Assembly (NCBI GenBank): GCA_902728285.1
Contig: CACVBU010000050.1
Span: 2,938,919-3,002,918 of the forward strand
DNA length: 64,000 nucleotides
DNA from: Clytia hemisphaerica
Taxonomy: Eukaryota; Cnidaria; Hydrozoa; Leptothecata; Clytiidae
Reading direction: 5' to 3'
Of the stretch, positions 33,938 through 47,181 are shown piece after piece. Both the position numbers and the translations under genes were made by a program. The notes under the pieces are model-generated. The model had not been told where the DNA came from. It saw only the letters and a list, made by a program, of their open reading frames with translations, and searched no databases. The first letter of the stretch is position 1, and the number at the start of each line of letters is the position of its first letter.

Positions 33938-36900
33938 TTAGGTGTCGTTCAGTAGTTTTGTATCATATCCCGCTAATGGAATGTTTTCATATACCTCAGT
34001 TTGAAATTTGTCGAATTCTTCGTTGGATTGCTTGAGTTCTTCTTCTAATCGTTTGACTTGATCTTGATATTTGACCAATGATTCACCTTCCTTTGCGTTC
34101 GATGTTTCGAGGTCCTCTAAAAACGAAACAAGCGAAAAGTGATTAGAAAAGATATTCAATACATGGGTACTGATGTAATCTCTAATGTTTGTTTAATGCG
34201 TTCAAATCTCTCGTCTGAAAGGCCCTTTTCAACAATTTTCTTAAGGGAAAGGAGCTTTCGACAAATCTTCAAATTCAAGAATTATTTGCATTTCGCTTGT
34301 AACTTACTAATGGTCTTCTCTCTGTGCAAGATATCTTCTTCCAATCGTGTGATCTGTTTTGCCATATCATCGTTCCTGCTGGTCAACATGGAGACACGGT
34401 CTTGCAATTTCATCATTTGATCACGATCAGTATCGATGATGTCTGCCATCTCTTTCAGTTTATTATTCAACTTGTAGATAGCTTCTTGGTGAGCCTGTTT
34501 CTCTTTCGTCCGATCTTCATGTTCTCCCTGCGAAATGAAGAAACGAAAGCTAGAGATAAATGTTTATATTGGTAAAAAATATCTCAGCAACTAACAACTG
34601 ATTCGAGAAAACCCCGAGTGTCTAGCTCACCGTTATAGTAGAACCAAATACAAAAGAGTTAATTTTAGAGCATTCAACTCGAGATACATTCTAGATATAT
34701 ACATTTTAAAAGATTTGATTACTTTCAGAGTATCAATCTTCTTGCCAACACTAAGCTCCCAATTTCAAATTGCTAAATAATCAAGAGCAGTGGTTCTATA
34801 AAGATTCCATACTTTTCAAATGAAAAAGAAATTTAAAATTATTTTACCTGAATAATAACTTTGATTCGTTTCAACTCTTCAGTCAGCCTCGTGCGAATGT
34901 GTTCAGACTCCAAACGATGTCTTTCGTATTCGTCTCTCAGATCACGAAGTCTTTCTTCTAAATCTCGTTTCTCTTGTGTTTCTACGGCAAGTGATTGTTG
35001 TGTTTCAGTCATGGTTTGACACAGTTTCTCATTCATGATCTGTTTTTCGTTACATTGTTCTTGAAGTAATTTCAACTTTTTCTCAGCCATTCGGAAACGT
35101 TCATCATTTTCCATGAAGATCATTTGACAATGTTTCAACTTTTCTTCCAGATCGACCACTTTCTTTTCCTTCTCGCTGATTGATTTCGAAAAAGTCGCTA
35201 TCTTAATGTCTTTCTCCTCTACCTCGCTCTCTAAGCTCTCTTTCTTTTTTGAAACTTTGTCCATGCTTTCTTTGAGGTGGTTGCGATCTTCTGTAATCTC
35301 CTTGAATTCTCTTTCTCGTTTCTCCTGTTTACTTTGTAACTCTGCCAACTCTTGTTCACTCTTTTCATATTTGACTTGAAGCTCTTCCTTAATCTTACGA
35401 ACATTCATGAGTTCAATTTTTAGATCTTCTCGACTCTTATTGAAGTTGGAGCGTTCAGATTCCCAAACTTCCGTCATATTACCGAACGACACACCTTTTC
35501 CTGAAACCTCCGCGAGCTTCATTTCAATTTCACGCGTTTTCTTGTTGCTTTCTCGTAGCTCTTCCCGGATATTTCCATTTTGTTGTCTTTCTCTTTCCAA
35601 CTGCATTTTGACCTCTGCTCCCTTCATCCTCTCATCGTCTACCTGTGATTTCATGGTATCTTGCTTCAACTTCAACGCGATGTTCTCCTCTCGCACTCTC
35701 CCCATATCCCCTTGCAGCGATTCGTATTTCTTCTCAACTCTTTCCGGTCACCTTTGTACGATTCGATCGTTTTTTTGAAGGTCGTCCACCTTTAGTCGAG
35801 CACACCTTTTCCCTAAATAAAAAAAAAGTTTTACGTTATGTTAAAGTAACGTGATGGTAGGGAGTGACAGCCAAGGATTACTGATTTTCGAGCCTTATTT
35901 TTTTCACTTTACCAAAAGTTGTCGACTAAGTCTTATTCAAGTACTTATGCTTCTGGATGTCAGATTATATTACATCTTGTTTCTACACCTGGTTTAAATT
36001 ATCGTCTACTCAGAATATAGATTGACGCTTTTCTTGACAGGACCTGATTCTAATAACAATATCACGATGATTATGGACACTCATAAATAACCTTCTAACT
36101 GAATTAAATATTTGAGAGAAAGTAGGTTTCGTAGACCGTAGGACACTCTCGAAAAAAACACTTAAGATGGGGAGGAAAGTATTGACTTACTGTGATTCCA
36201 TTTCTTTCTTGGCGATGATGACTTCACCTTCCAGGGTTTTGACTTTTTCTCTCAGTGTTCCATCACCGTCACCATAAGATGCCAGCTTCTTCTGATAAGC
36301 TTCCACTTTTAACTGTTGTTGCTTGACAAACGTTTTCATACTATCGAAATGCACTGATATCTCCCGAAATCTATTAAAAAATTAATTTCGTTGTCGTAAC
36401 GTCTGCTTTAGAGAAGAAACTCATGGGGTTTTCAACACCCCCTCCCTTCTTTTCAATTCTTGAAAGAATACCACTTGTTATCAAGGCACTGTGGTGTAGT
36501 GGCCTTTGACCTTGGTTGTCGCACAGGCGACGGAGTGAGGTTTGATTCCCACTCGCAGCGGTCCACTTAACAAATGAAAGAACCTTCGCCCGGGTGAAGC
36601 CATGTGAGGGGAATGGGTAAGGGGCACTTATTGAAAGCGTCAAAAGTTCCGAAGATGGGCTTCAAACTAGCTGCAACTCAACCATCGATATAGATATAAA
36701 TAATTTCTCCTTTTGTTCCGATCGCTCAGATCTTTGAGAAAATATAGATGTCGATTCAAATTCACCGTTTGATATAAACTCAACATTTGTTTTGTGATTC
36801 TCCACCTTTTTTGTTTTCACTTCTGACCAGCTACTCAAGAATCACGAAAAATTTAGAAACGAAATTTTAAAACGGACCATACCCGATCATTTATTATACT

Positions 36901-37691
36901 TCCTGCCCTTCAGGTAAATAATCAAAGAAGAATTACCTGTTTAATGTTTCGTTGATATAATTTTCTTGTCTAACATTTTCATCTTTCAATAGCTCAATAT
37001 CAGCCAACGCATCTTGCATGGTCCCTTCGTAACCTTCGTATTCTGTTTCGACAACACGTAACTTAGTAGAAAGCTCTTGTTTCTCTTCACTTAGTTTAGA
37101 CATTGCCGATTTACACGTCTCGATTAGTGTTTCTAGAGAGCCAACTTCTTCTCTTAGTACATCAGATTGTGCACAAGAGTCAGTTGCAAGGGAGTACATT
37201 TTCTTAGCTAATTCATCGCTTCCAAAGATTTTGCTTTCAGCTTCCTTCAGTTTTTCAAAGCACAACCGAAACCGTTCTTTTTCTTCTTTAATTTCATGTT
37301 CAAGAGAATCTATTTGGGTCTGCAAAGAGATCTTATCGCGTCGTTCAACTTCCAACTTTTGATCGACCTCTACTTGCCTTTCAGTCAATGTTTGAATCTC
37401 TGCTTTCAGTGAGGTATTTTTGTTACGCAACTCTTGGCATTCTCGAGATGACTGGTCTAGTTTCTGGATCAAACTGTTTTCACGATCACCTTGGGTTGCC
37501 AATAAAGCTGTTGCATCTGACAATTTCTTCTGTAAATAATGGTAGGTATCGTCGGAAAGTCTTGTATTGGTGCTACTTCCTTCACTGGTGATCACATCTC
37601 CCATGAACGGGTTAGTTCCGCAACCCAACTCTTCAAGAATACGTTCATTACTGAGGTAAGTCTCATTTTCATTTGTATTTTGTGAATACAT
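33938..37691 (-). CDS. Long coiled-coil protein, about 760 aa, unrecognised
   Basis: Five exons on the minus strand: 37691-36937 (starts at ATG), 36370-36191, about 35810-34848, 34527-34308, 34116-33938 (stop). Phases agree at exon 1/2, 3/4 and 4/5. Apart from a 50-residue N-terminus (contains EELGCGTNPFMGD) the whole chain is heptad-like and rich in E, K, L, Q and R, without membrane segments. This fits a cytoskeletal, centrosomal or Golgi scaffold, but no family word is diagnostic. The C-terminus has VYENIPLAGYD. At the 5' edge of exon 3 (35700-35815) coiled-coil-like sequence continues in other frames: an apparent extra base in an A/T run of 7 (35770-35776) and a missing one near 35740. 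These are either assembly errors or real damage. A SINE sits in intron 1. The gene is divergent from the TRP gene. Confidence 0.75.
36486..36660 (+). mobile_element. tRNA-derived SINE, second family, in an intron of the coiled-coil gene
   Basis: TGGTGTAGTGGCC fits an A box and GGTTTGATTCCCACTC a B box, 45 bp apart, followed by a tail with CGCCCGGGTGAAGCCATGTG. The head differs from the SINEs at 12503 and 15024. Confidence 0.65.
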
Positions 37692-38314
37692 TCTTCAAAA
37701 ATTTCACAATTCATGAAAACATTTTCTAAATTGCGATCTTTTCTCTAGCTCGTGTACATATCAAATGAATTAAAAAGAATTCGCTGCATTGGACCAAACG
37801 GAATACATTTTCGTCGTGAAAACTTTACGTCACTTCTAAAAATAAAAATGAATAAACACTACAGTGTCATCCGACGTCAGAAAAAAGCGCGCGAAAATGC
37901 CTTTCTATTTATTTCGTTCCCCATGATCAACACGCAGTTTATGTTTCGGAGACGTAGGATATTGAGGGCCACGGTAAGTGATAGAAAACAAAGTCGATAG
38001 TTTATGTAAGGTTTTATATCGCCTTTGCTCACCTAAACAGACGATGGTATTTTGGTGTTTTTACCGTCGTCGGGCAAATGGACGGTGATTTTGGAGACAT
38101 GTCAATTTTGCTTTATACCGCCCCCCCTCGATTTATCTCGAATACATATCGCTATTAAACTTCAGATAAAATGTATTATACCATTCTGTGGCTTAGTTTG
38201 ATGTTTTTTATATTTTGTCGGAAATGATATTAAGAAAAGGATCCTGTTCAAATGATTATATCGAAAAGTCGATATTTCTCTCGACTAGTTGGTGGACGCC
38301 TTACAATGCTTTAG
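37692..38314. other. Intergenic region between divergent coiled-coil and TRP genes
   Basis: Probable promoter area of the coiled-coil gene. A C run lies near 38125. No ORF supported. Confidence 0.3.
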
Positions 38315-38521
38315 TTAAAGGGACATAACAGTACTGATGACATTTGTAAACAAACCGTATGGAGCGGGATACAAAATCAAAACAAATGTCACATGTCAAA
38401 ATAAAAAATGTTTGTTTCAATTGTTTTGCAAGTTTGTTTTGGACAGGTGATTTCAATTGTTCTCTTTAATGACACGTGGTTCGTGCAATGTTTACATTTT
38501 ACTACTGTTATGTCCCTTTAA
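38315..38521. mobile_element. MITE F, 19-bp inverted ends
   Basis: TTAAAGGGACATAACAGTA (38315-38333) and its exact reverse complement (38503-38521). The interior has inverted TTTGTAAACA/TGTTTACA words. No ORF. Confidence 0.8.
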
Positions 38522-39658
38522 GCTTTCGGACAATAATTTGAATCTAACTTCCAAAGATTTATGTCAGTTTTTGTTCTGCTTATTCAACATTTATATGAAG
38601 GTACTTGAAAGTACGTTGGAAACACTTCTTACATTAATGAACATCTCAAATGTACTTTTTAGGGGATACGTTCGTCGGAGAAGAAATTTGCTTAGTAAAA
38701 CTTCGGTCATAAATTCAATATTTTGGTCGCCTTTTTCCCCGCGATAGAAAAAATCTTAGCACGAAACTCAAGTTTTAATAGAAATGTGCATTTGTTGACT
38801 CGTACCTATCTATTTTGGAAAATTTTATGATAAGTTTTTATGTCTTATTTCCGAAGAAAAAGAGCATTAGGTATAAATTTGCAATGGAGTTTACCCTTTT
38901 TTAGAGCAAATATTTTCAAAACGGTGAGAATGACAAAGTTCTTTGAATTGAATTGGTTTAATGAATTCTTAATGTGGACTTTCTCTTTCAATATTGTATC
39001 GTCTCCTCTGAATCAAATATATTTTGAATTATTTTGAAATCTTATGTAGCATTCATGCAAATTTTATATCAAATCTAACTTCTCTATAAGAATATTTTTA
39101 CCCTTTTTTCGATTTTCCATGGATCGGAACCATATTTCATTACAGATAATCTTCTACACATCGGGGGAAGTAAGGTATTAAGCTGACAAAAAGGTAGGTC
39201 TTACTTATATACATATTCTACTTTGATATTGCCAGAATATATGTGCTCTTCTTTTTAAGAAACTTAATTTTTCAATAGAACCTTAACTTCATTAAAATAT
39301 TTATCATAACACTGTATGAATCGGCTATCGAAATTCTCTTCTTTCTCTTTACTATCTTTTTCAGCGTGCGGTTTTCAAAGAACAAGAAAGTCAGAAGAAA
39401 TCAAGTACTGTATTTCGAGAATTTTGATAACCTCTGCACATTGGAATATACCACGTTCTGTATTTTGTCATGAAGAAACTAGTGTGATACTTCTACTTGA
39501 AACCTGACGGCAAATAAAGATCTACTGGTGACGGTGAGGAAAAGCGTTTTGGTTTTATTCGAGATCTTAAACCTTTTTATTTATTTTCTTTTTTGCTGTT
39601 CTTGCTGGTTCTTGTCGATTTCACAGACTTTACCTTAGAGAGACTTAATTTTGCGAAA
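38522..39658. other. AT-rich intergenic stretch
   Basis: No gene recognised. Upstream exons of the TRP gene could lie here but none could be joined in phase. Confidence 0.3.
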
Positions 39659-40122
39659 GGGGCCATTCAAAAAGTACGTTCGTCCAAATTTCCCTATTTT
39701 CAGACCCCCCTCCCCCCTTGTTCGTTAGCGTTCGTTTTGAAGTACCCCCCCCCCCTTTGTACGTTCGAATCTCAAAATTTTTTACCCCCCCCCCCCGATT
39801 CTATCGTTATTCTTTAATCTTATCGCACCTTAATTTTTTGCTCTCTAATTATCTAATAATTGCTAAACAATTATAACATACACAAATGTTTAGGGGATTA
39901 ACAATTATCTTCGGTTATCGATTCAAAGAAAAAATGTAATTAGGAGATAGATAGAAAAAGATTTTTCATAGACTAAGTTAAAAGTCACGCACCCCCCCCC
40001 CCGCAAAAGCGAACGTACACAGTTCGACTTGACCCCCCCTCCCCCGTTCGTTTTTGTTCGCTTTTTTGCTGACCCCCTCCCCCCCCCCCCCTCGGCGACG
40101 AACGTACTTTTTGAATGGTCCC
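39659..40122. mobile_element. MITE G with several long C tracts
   Basis: Ends GGGGCCATTCAAAAAGTACG (39659) and CGTACTTTTTGAATGGTCCC (40122) pair over 26 bp with one mismatch. Inside are at least six C runs of 7 or more, placed towards both ends, with GTTCGTTTTTGTTCGC-like words. Confidence 0.8.
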
Positions 40123-40502
40123 AAAAGTGACCATCAGAGAGGCGATATTCGAAAACTGTCTCACCTTTAAGAAATTTTCATAACTTTGATTCGATTTTAA
40201 GAGACTTTGAAAGGTAAAAAAAGCTCCTTCGTTATGGTCTGCACATACCAAAGTACCCAAATGTTCCTAAGTAACCTCCTGTCCTAATTTTGGTGACTGA
40301 TGAATCCAGCACTGTCAATCAAAGTAGCTCTCATGGGCGTAATCCACTATTTCTAACAAATAAGAAAATATTATATCCGTGAATCATTTTTAGGAACGTC
40401 AAATTTAAAAAAAAACATTAATCAGTTTGGAACATTTGTTAGATAGTAAGCACATGATTTTCCCTCTAATAGTCATCATATTTTTGTTCTGTCCCACTAG
40501 CT
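40123..40502. other. Spacer upstream of the TRP start
   Basis: No feature recognised; likely promoter, leader or intron sequence. Confidence 0.25.
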
Positions 40503-43500
40503 ATGTTTTTGAAGTTGGAATCGGCTCGAAAGAATGAAAAAGACGAAGAGAACATTCCCTTAACGAGTAACAGATCGACAATACACTCGGGGCGTGAACA
40601 ATTTCCACCTCCAGCCGGGCGGAATTTATATACACCGCCTTTAATTGTCAAAACACCGGATGAAGACTATCGAAAACAGTTCAACTCAACATCAGGTACG
40701 ATTTATTGTCTAGTGCTAGGTTGCGGCAGCTACAAGGTTTTACTGTAGGATTTCCATCAAGAGCAAACTGCATGTTTAGTACCTTTTCAAGTAGCAGCTT
40801 TTCAAGTTCTGAGAGTCTGCAAAATATGAGCCAGAGTGAAGAATCTTGCTGACGTTATCTACATTTTCACATCGAAATTTTCCTTTAAGCTGACAACGTT
40901 TTGTTAAGAACTCTAGATTAATTCATGCCTTAATAATTTTATAAAACCGCTGAATGATATTTCGCTAATTCTTTTACCTGTGACTTGTAGCAAAAGATGG
41001 TACTGATATAGGCTACCTGATGCGTTCTCCAAAACGACAAAATGGTGGACCGTCCAATAGAAATCATCGAACCAGGGACCATGTTGATGCCGTCAACTTT
41101 CGAAGACGAAACAAACAAAACCAAAGATCCGTTCAAAACAAACGATCCGTTATTGAAGAGCCTTTCAGACGCCATAATTACAAAAGCCCGGCGCCTCTCG
41201 ATGAAGCACGCATTTCAGTCAAGCAGCGCACGCTTGAAGAACGCGGAGAAATCGAAGGGCATGATCTTTTGACAGGTAAGACTTTTCAATATGTACATTT
41301 TCAACAATAGGACGAGTATCGTCAAACATAGTAAGCGATCTATTGTTGTATTATGATCTTACTAAAACACTCACGACATAAACGACTTGAATAACTACAG
41401 TTGAAGTTGAATGAGTAAAATTATTATGAATTATAACGTGTTCTTTGATGATATCGAGCGTGCTTTATCACTTGTTTCTTACCAACAGGCAATCGTGGAG
41501 CATCGATGGGGATGTTGGATAGCGATGGGAACAGTAGCGACAATGGCGAAACTACATTACGAAAAAAGAAGAATACATATATCAAAAGCAAAGAACTCAT
41601 CACTTATTTTGCACAACTCGCTCGAAGTAAGAACCCTACCGATGCAATAGATCTCAAGATGGTGGACCGTCTCATTCGCAATGGTGCCAACCTCAACGTT
41701 ACCGATAAATACGGTCAAACGGTCATGCATGAAGTGGCAAAGAACTGGCACACTGACGTCGCAAAATATCTCATCAAGCGGGGCGCTATTTACGACGCCA
41801 AAGACCGTTATGGGCGGACACCCCTTCATCTTGCATCGGCTGTGGGACATGTAGAAATGATTGATTTTTTAGTGGGTCAAGATCACGGTAAGTCTTATCA
41901 TTTTTTTTTTCGATAAAAATCTTTATGACGGTTTTAAGTCCCTTACTCAAATGTATAAGGAAATTTCGCTCAGACTTTAATGCGTTCTAATATATGTTAT
42001 CCGATATTACAAATCATTTTTGTAGAATTCAACTTTCTTTCCCTTACAGTTTTGCCTGTAGCGTCAGTCTTTGGCCATAAAGATTTCAAGGGCCTGATTT
42101 GCTTATCCCCTTTAAAAAAATTCTCTAAATAATACTATTTTTGAAGCTGACTAATCTTGTCTCGGTTTACTAAGGAATGATCCCTTACTTAATATCCTAT
42201 TACGCCATTGCGAGGAAAGGTCGACAAAAATCGTTGTATACCTTATTGATCGGGTGGCTGTGGGTGGTATCAATGGTGCATGGGTCGCGGCGTCACTAGA
42301 TCCCTACTGTTTCACAATTAAAAGAGGGCGTATCGCACTCATTCCACTAAATGACTGTTAAAGGCTTTGATTCGTAAACTTGAACATTTTCAGAGAAACT
42401 AAAAGACGTGACGAAGGACGAGCGTCAGACAGCGCTTCATTACGCAGCAAAGAACAACTCAGTAGGAGCGTTGAAAGTCCTTTTGAAGCTGGGCGCATCG
42501 ATGAACGATCGAGACTATCGATTACGTACTGCTCTCCATCTCGCTGCTGAAAACGGTAATATGCTTTTTTTAGTAACAATATTTGCTTGACTTCTTACCT
42601 CATATAAAATTATTACAATGTCAAAAAACACTTTTTGCCAGTGGTTGCAACCAAGATCGCGATTCGTTTCGGGTTCGTTTCTCATCCGGTTGACAATTTT
42701 TCAAGAACGAAATTCAATTTAACCTTTACATGTCCCCTGTTTTTCAAATGAAAATGGAGAACTAGGGGGTTTGGAAGGCTAAAAAGAAATCGATTGAACA
42801 GAGGAGTTAAAAAATTAGCTTTGTTTTGGAAATGCCCCCCACAGACTTGTAAGACAAAATTATTCTGTACTCAAATATTTCCTTAATATTACTGCTGCTT
42901 CTCGATTTTCAGGACGTATTGAAGCTGCGCGTTATTTATTGAGCAAGAATGCTCCATCTGCAGTGTACGATGATCAAGGTGTTTCATGTCTCTCCATCAT
43001 GGTTCAGAAGATGCCTGGTGTAGCCTTCCTGGCCTTGCAACAATTCTACGCTGAAGATCCTGCCAATAGAAAACTATATTGCTATTTGAATTACTTGGAG
43101 AAGAAGTTGTTAGCAGATGAGGAGTTGCAGATCAGTTGGAAATATTTGACCAAGATGGAACGAGAACGTCAAAAACGTGAATTGTCACTGAATGAGATGG
43201 TGACCAAGAAACAGATTAAGAAAGGTGAACTTGCCAAGTCCGTCTTGGAGGTGAGCACTCTTCTGTTAGAATATCTACCTCGAAACTCTTCTCTTGGACA
43301 TCTGAATCTTCTTGGCTAAATTCCTTTTTTTTCTTCTTGAATTCCTCTAAATCTAATTTTCCCCTATTTTAAACCAAATATCTGGCCCCTTGAGGTGTGT
43401 TTCATGGCTGATTTCCTTGAAGGCTCAAGATGAATCGATTCAGCTGTAAATATGTTCGGGCACTCAGAAGTTAGACAACAATCTCGTTACGATATAGTCT

Positions 43501-46080
43501 CAGTCAACATCGGAAGGATGAGAATACGCTGAGGAAACGAGGTTGGGTAGATGTGTGTTCGGGAAAATGTCACTCTCTACCATTTATGTACTATATTAAA
43601 CGCATCCTCTCAGGTAGGGAATACGATTCACTCTCCCCTTCAAAAGATAATAACGAGTTTTTTTCTTTCGTTCATGTTCAGAAAGTAGTTGAGCATTGGG
43701 AAGTATCTTTAGTAGTCCATCCAGCCATTCAATTATTAATCAAAAAGAAGTGGATGCTGATTGGTCGAAAGGCTTCAATTTTCAGTCTCGTTCTCAACGT
43801 CATTTACGCACTTTTATGGTCGGCAGTTGGCGTCGCAACGCCGGTAATGGGACCAACAATTTATCGGCCCTTTTCGCTGTGGTGGCATATTACAGTGCTT
43901 GAGGTGATCGGAGTTGGCTTGACCATCTATTTCATGGCTACTGTGAGTATATACTCTTTTAAGTTTGTCATTGAGCTCGTACAGAAAGAAATCTTTTTAC
44001 AGTATCACAGTTTTTTCCGAAAATTTCATAATTTCTGCTACTTTCGTTTTCCGATATTCACGAGACATGAATTTACTGATGTTGTCTTATGGTGTAAACT
44101 GATTAAATATTCTATAAGGTTTTCTTCTCTCTCGATCCTTTACAGCACATTGTGGAGATCCAGATCGACAAGCGACGTGACAACGCTTATGGGAAATGGG
44201 TGATCGCACAAGCAGAACGCGACCTCAAATATTGTCATCCCAGGTGGCCTGAAGAGAGACGTCACATTGATGACACCATTGAAGCCATTGGAAATCGAAA
44301 GCGAAAGCGATATTTCTCAGATGGATGGAATTGTTTTGATTGGTTCGTTTATTTGTTGGTATGGGTCGTCATGGCAACTCGTTTATTGAACCTCTTACTG
44401 GAGGACGATAAATTGAAATATTACCACATGCGTATCTTCTCTCTCACACTTATCTTCATTTGGCTTCGTCTATTACGCAGACTGAAACCTTTCCCTTACT
44501 TCGGGCCTTTCATTATCATGCTGGGCTACGTCGTTATAGATACCATAAAATTTCTGGTCTTGTTTTTATTGATTTACATTCCGTATTGTTGCGCTTTTTG
44601 GATGATCTTCGGCGGACCACAATTACGTCATTCCAAATCATTTCTTCACGAGATCAATGATATGGTGTATGATATTTTCCAAATGTCATTAGTGGGCGAG
44701 TTCAAATGGAAAGAATTTGTGGAGATTGATGAAACATTTGCACAGGTATGCTGATAAATGCTTTTTTACTACAGGTCTGTTGTGATTACCGAAGCTTTCG
44801 ATAGAAATAAATAATTACAAGCCGTTTCTTGGAGTGAAATAAACTTGTCAGTCTTACCAATTTTAAAAATAAATGAAATCAATGTTGTTTTTAGTCTACA
44901 CAATAGACAGCTCCAGGCTTTTAGGCCTTACTCTTGGTTTATAGGCACTGCTATAGGCGGCCACTAGTAGCCCCTAGCGGGAATTTTAAACATAATAGAC
45001 AACTTTCACAAAATATGTTTATCAATAGAGATTTCCAATAAAAGAATGTTTAAAACATAGCTGATTGGCTTAGGTTTCGAAACTCTAGATTGTTTCATTA
45101 AAACCTCAGTGCGCATGCGATTTATCCGAAGAATTTCAATATTCAAAAGAAGAGCAGTGCTCATATCCCGAAGAGTAGGAGTTTTAAGCTCGAAACGAAG
45201 GAAGATATGACGTAGCCTATGTTGTTTTATTTCAATCCTCTCTTGGACTTTTCACTGTCTTCTGTTTCAGCTTTTGACGGGTTCTTACATGGGTTTGACG
45301 TCAGTGGTTGCCATCAGTCTGTACATAGCTTTGTTGGCGACCACCTTTTCTCGGAAGTATCCACAAAGTGTAGCCATGGCGCTCATCATGCAAGCGGAAA
45401 GATGCGTACAGGTGGAACGAATGATCCCTAAGAAAACACACTTGAACATGAAAGCATTCTTCCACGAAGACTGTGCACCTTTGGTAAGAATACCTTAGAG
45501 GAGAAGAATTTAATTTGGCAGTTGAAAGATATTATTGACTAGAAATCATTATTGAATAAGAATAAAACTTGTTTTGACACCTGAAAAAGCACGAGTATGG
45601 GGAACGGTTGAAAAGAAAATTTACTGGAAATTTAATTAGAGGATGGTTAAAAAAGGGCATTTTGAAGGAAACTTAATTTGGTGGATATTTTCTCTGATCT
45701 ACGGGCTTTTCTCTTTTTCTATCTGCGATCCCGCAACGAAAAAAAAATTGAGTCAGAAAATTTAAAAAACTGTGCACAGGGCCCCCCCCCCCAATGCCAA
45801 TGCTTAGTTCGGATACTTTGTTTCGCTTGATTTATATTATTTTTTAACGATTCTTGTCCAGGTTGAGGAAATGAAAGGTGAATCAATCTCTATAGCAACT
45901 AACAACGCGACGTTGAGCAAGTTGGATTTCAGTCGTTGGAGAGGTCGCCATGAGAACGAAATCGATGAAGTTCGTTACAGTATGAGAGAATTGAATAAAA
46001 AGCAAGATCGTCTCGTTCATCAGTTCAGGTTTATTCTCGATAACCTTGACGATGATGATGATATGGTCAGTGAAATATAG
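40503..46080 (+). CDS. Ankyrin-repeat TRP cation channel, TRPA-like, about 890 aa
   Basis: Nine exons with consistent phases: 40503-40695, 40991-41275, 41489-41887, 42393-42555, 42913-43250, 43682-43942, 44146-44745, 45271-45483, 45863-46080. A basic, disordered N-terminal part of about 170 residues is followed by about five ankyrin repeats (GRTPLHLASAVGH, RQTALHYAAKNN, LRTALHLAAENG). Next are a linker with HPAIQLLIKKKW as in TRPA channels, a first membrane helix, WNCFDW before later helices, RLLRRLKPFPYFGPFI for the S4-S5 zone, a pore-loop candidate FQMSLVGEF, a last helix (LTSVVAISLYIALL) and a C-terminal coiled coil with an acidic end. Channels of this group pass cations at the plasma membrane in response to chemical, thermal or mechanical cues. 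There are fewer repeats than in TRPA1 (14 or more). The first ATG is preceded by CCCACTAG, which could be an acceptor, so more 5' exons are possible. Confidence 0.85.
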
Positions 46081-46437
46081 ACTCTTTGGCTAAATCATCG
46101 GAAATTTGGTTTTGATAGGCGAGGTGAATCATGGTCAGTAAAATGATTTTTTCCTGAATCTTTTCATGAATATGGGACGGACGAAGCAATGGAATCTTGA
46201 ACTTGGTGATAAAGACAATATGGGAACTGGGGTTATCCACAGACTACAGTTTGTGATAAGAAATTCTTTTGACGTAGCAGTTATGGTGAAACTTTAAACA
46301 TTTATATTTCAAGACACTATTTTTGGAACTGAGGAGAGCATTCACAAAATAAGTGAAACCATTGAGCCCTTTTTAACGGTTAAAATAGTTTGGTCTCTTT
46401 ACTACAAATTACGTATTGTAGAAGCTATGAAATTCAG
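46081..46437. other. 3' flank of the TRP gene
   Basis: No gene seen; likely 3' UTR. Confidence 0.3.
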
Positions 46438-46588
46438 TACTCTCGGGTACCTTATAGCCGGGGGGGGGAGGTGGAAAAAATCTTAAAAATTAATAAGCGG
46501 GGGGGGAGAGTTGGAATAAGAATGTCCTGGGTGGAAAATTTTCGAAAAATTATTAGTGGCCCCCTCGGCTAATAGGTACCCGAGAGTA
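46438..46588. mobile_element. MITE E, copy 2, G-rich strand
   Basis: TACTCTCGGGTACCTTATAG at the left and TAATAGGTACCCGAGAGTA at the right, with G tracts and AATAAGCGGGG inside. Reverse orientation of 33691-33887. Confidence 0.85.
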
Positions 46589-47181
46589 TATACATACATA
46601 GACTCTTGTTTATAATAGCTACCTAAATTTGAATATTAAATATCTAAATTGTTTCTCTTAAATAAACTGGAATTAAACAATATTTGAATTCTAAGCTAAA
46701 GGCCTCTTTTGATAGGCAAGTTTTATGTAATGAGTAGAGTTCAGTATCTTGGTTGAAGGGGGGAGGCTACTGCCTCCAGTGACATTTTGGGGGCGCCGAA
46801 AGACACAAAGACCCCAAATTCGTCTTATACACTAGTGTAATATTGGTGCCCTTTCGCATATTTTACACTTTGAAATCAGCAGTTAATTTGGGAATTTACC
46901 TCCCCTATTGGCCCCTGATTTTGGTCAATCACCACGCTACCGGTAGACTTTCATTTTTGAGCATTTCCATAAAGACTGCAGACCACAGACGGTTATTACC
47001 CTTTTTCAAAGGAAAAAGTGGAAGGAGTTTTTTTTTTTAAATCTTTGCAACATATTAAGGCTTGGGGACTCACAACCTGAAACGCTTTCTCGTGTCTCCA
47101 CCCCATTTTTCTTTTGATAGCATTTGTGCTTCTCTCACTTTTGTCCCTGGAACAATGGAGCAAAATTGATTCGATGCCTTT
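46589..47181. other. Spacer with a partial copy of the hairpin below
   Basis: AAGGCTTGGGGACTC near 47059 and TTTCTCGTGTCTCC near 47087 are a diverged arm of the element at 47182-47452. No gene. Confidence 0.4.

Noticed and set aside
35407..35854. Plus-strand ORFs rich in Ser
   Set aside because: Shadows of the minus-strand coiled-coil exon.
40466..40748. Minus-strand ORF over TRP exon 1
   Set aside because: Shadow of the TRP exon, which is supported by phase and downstream exons.
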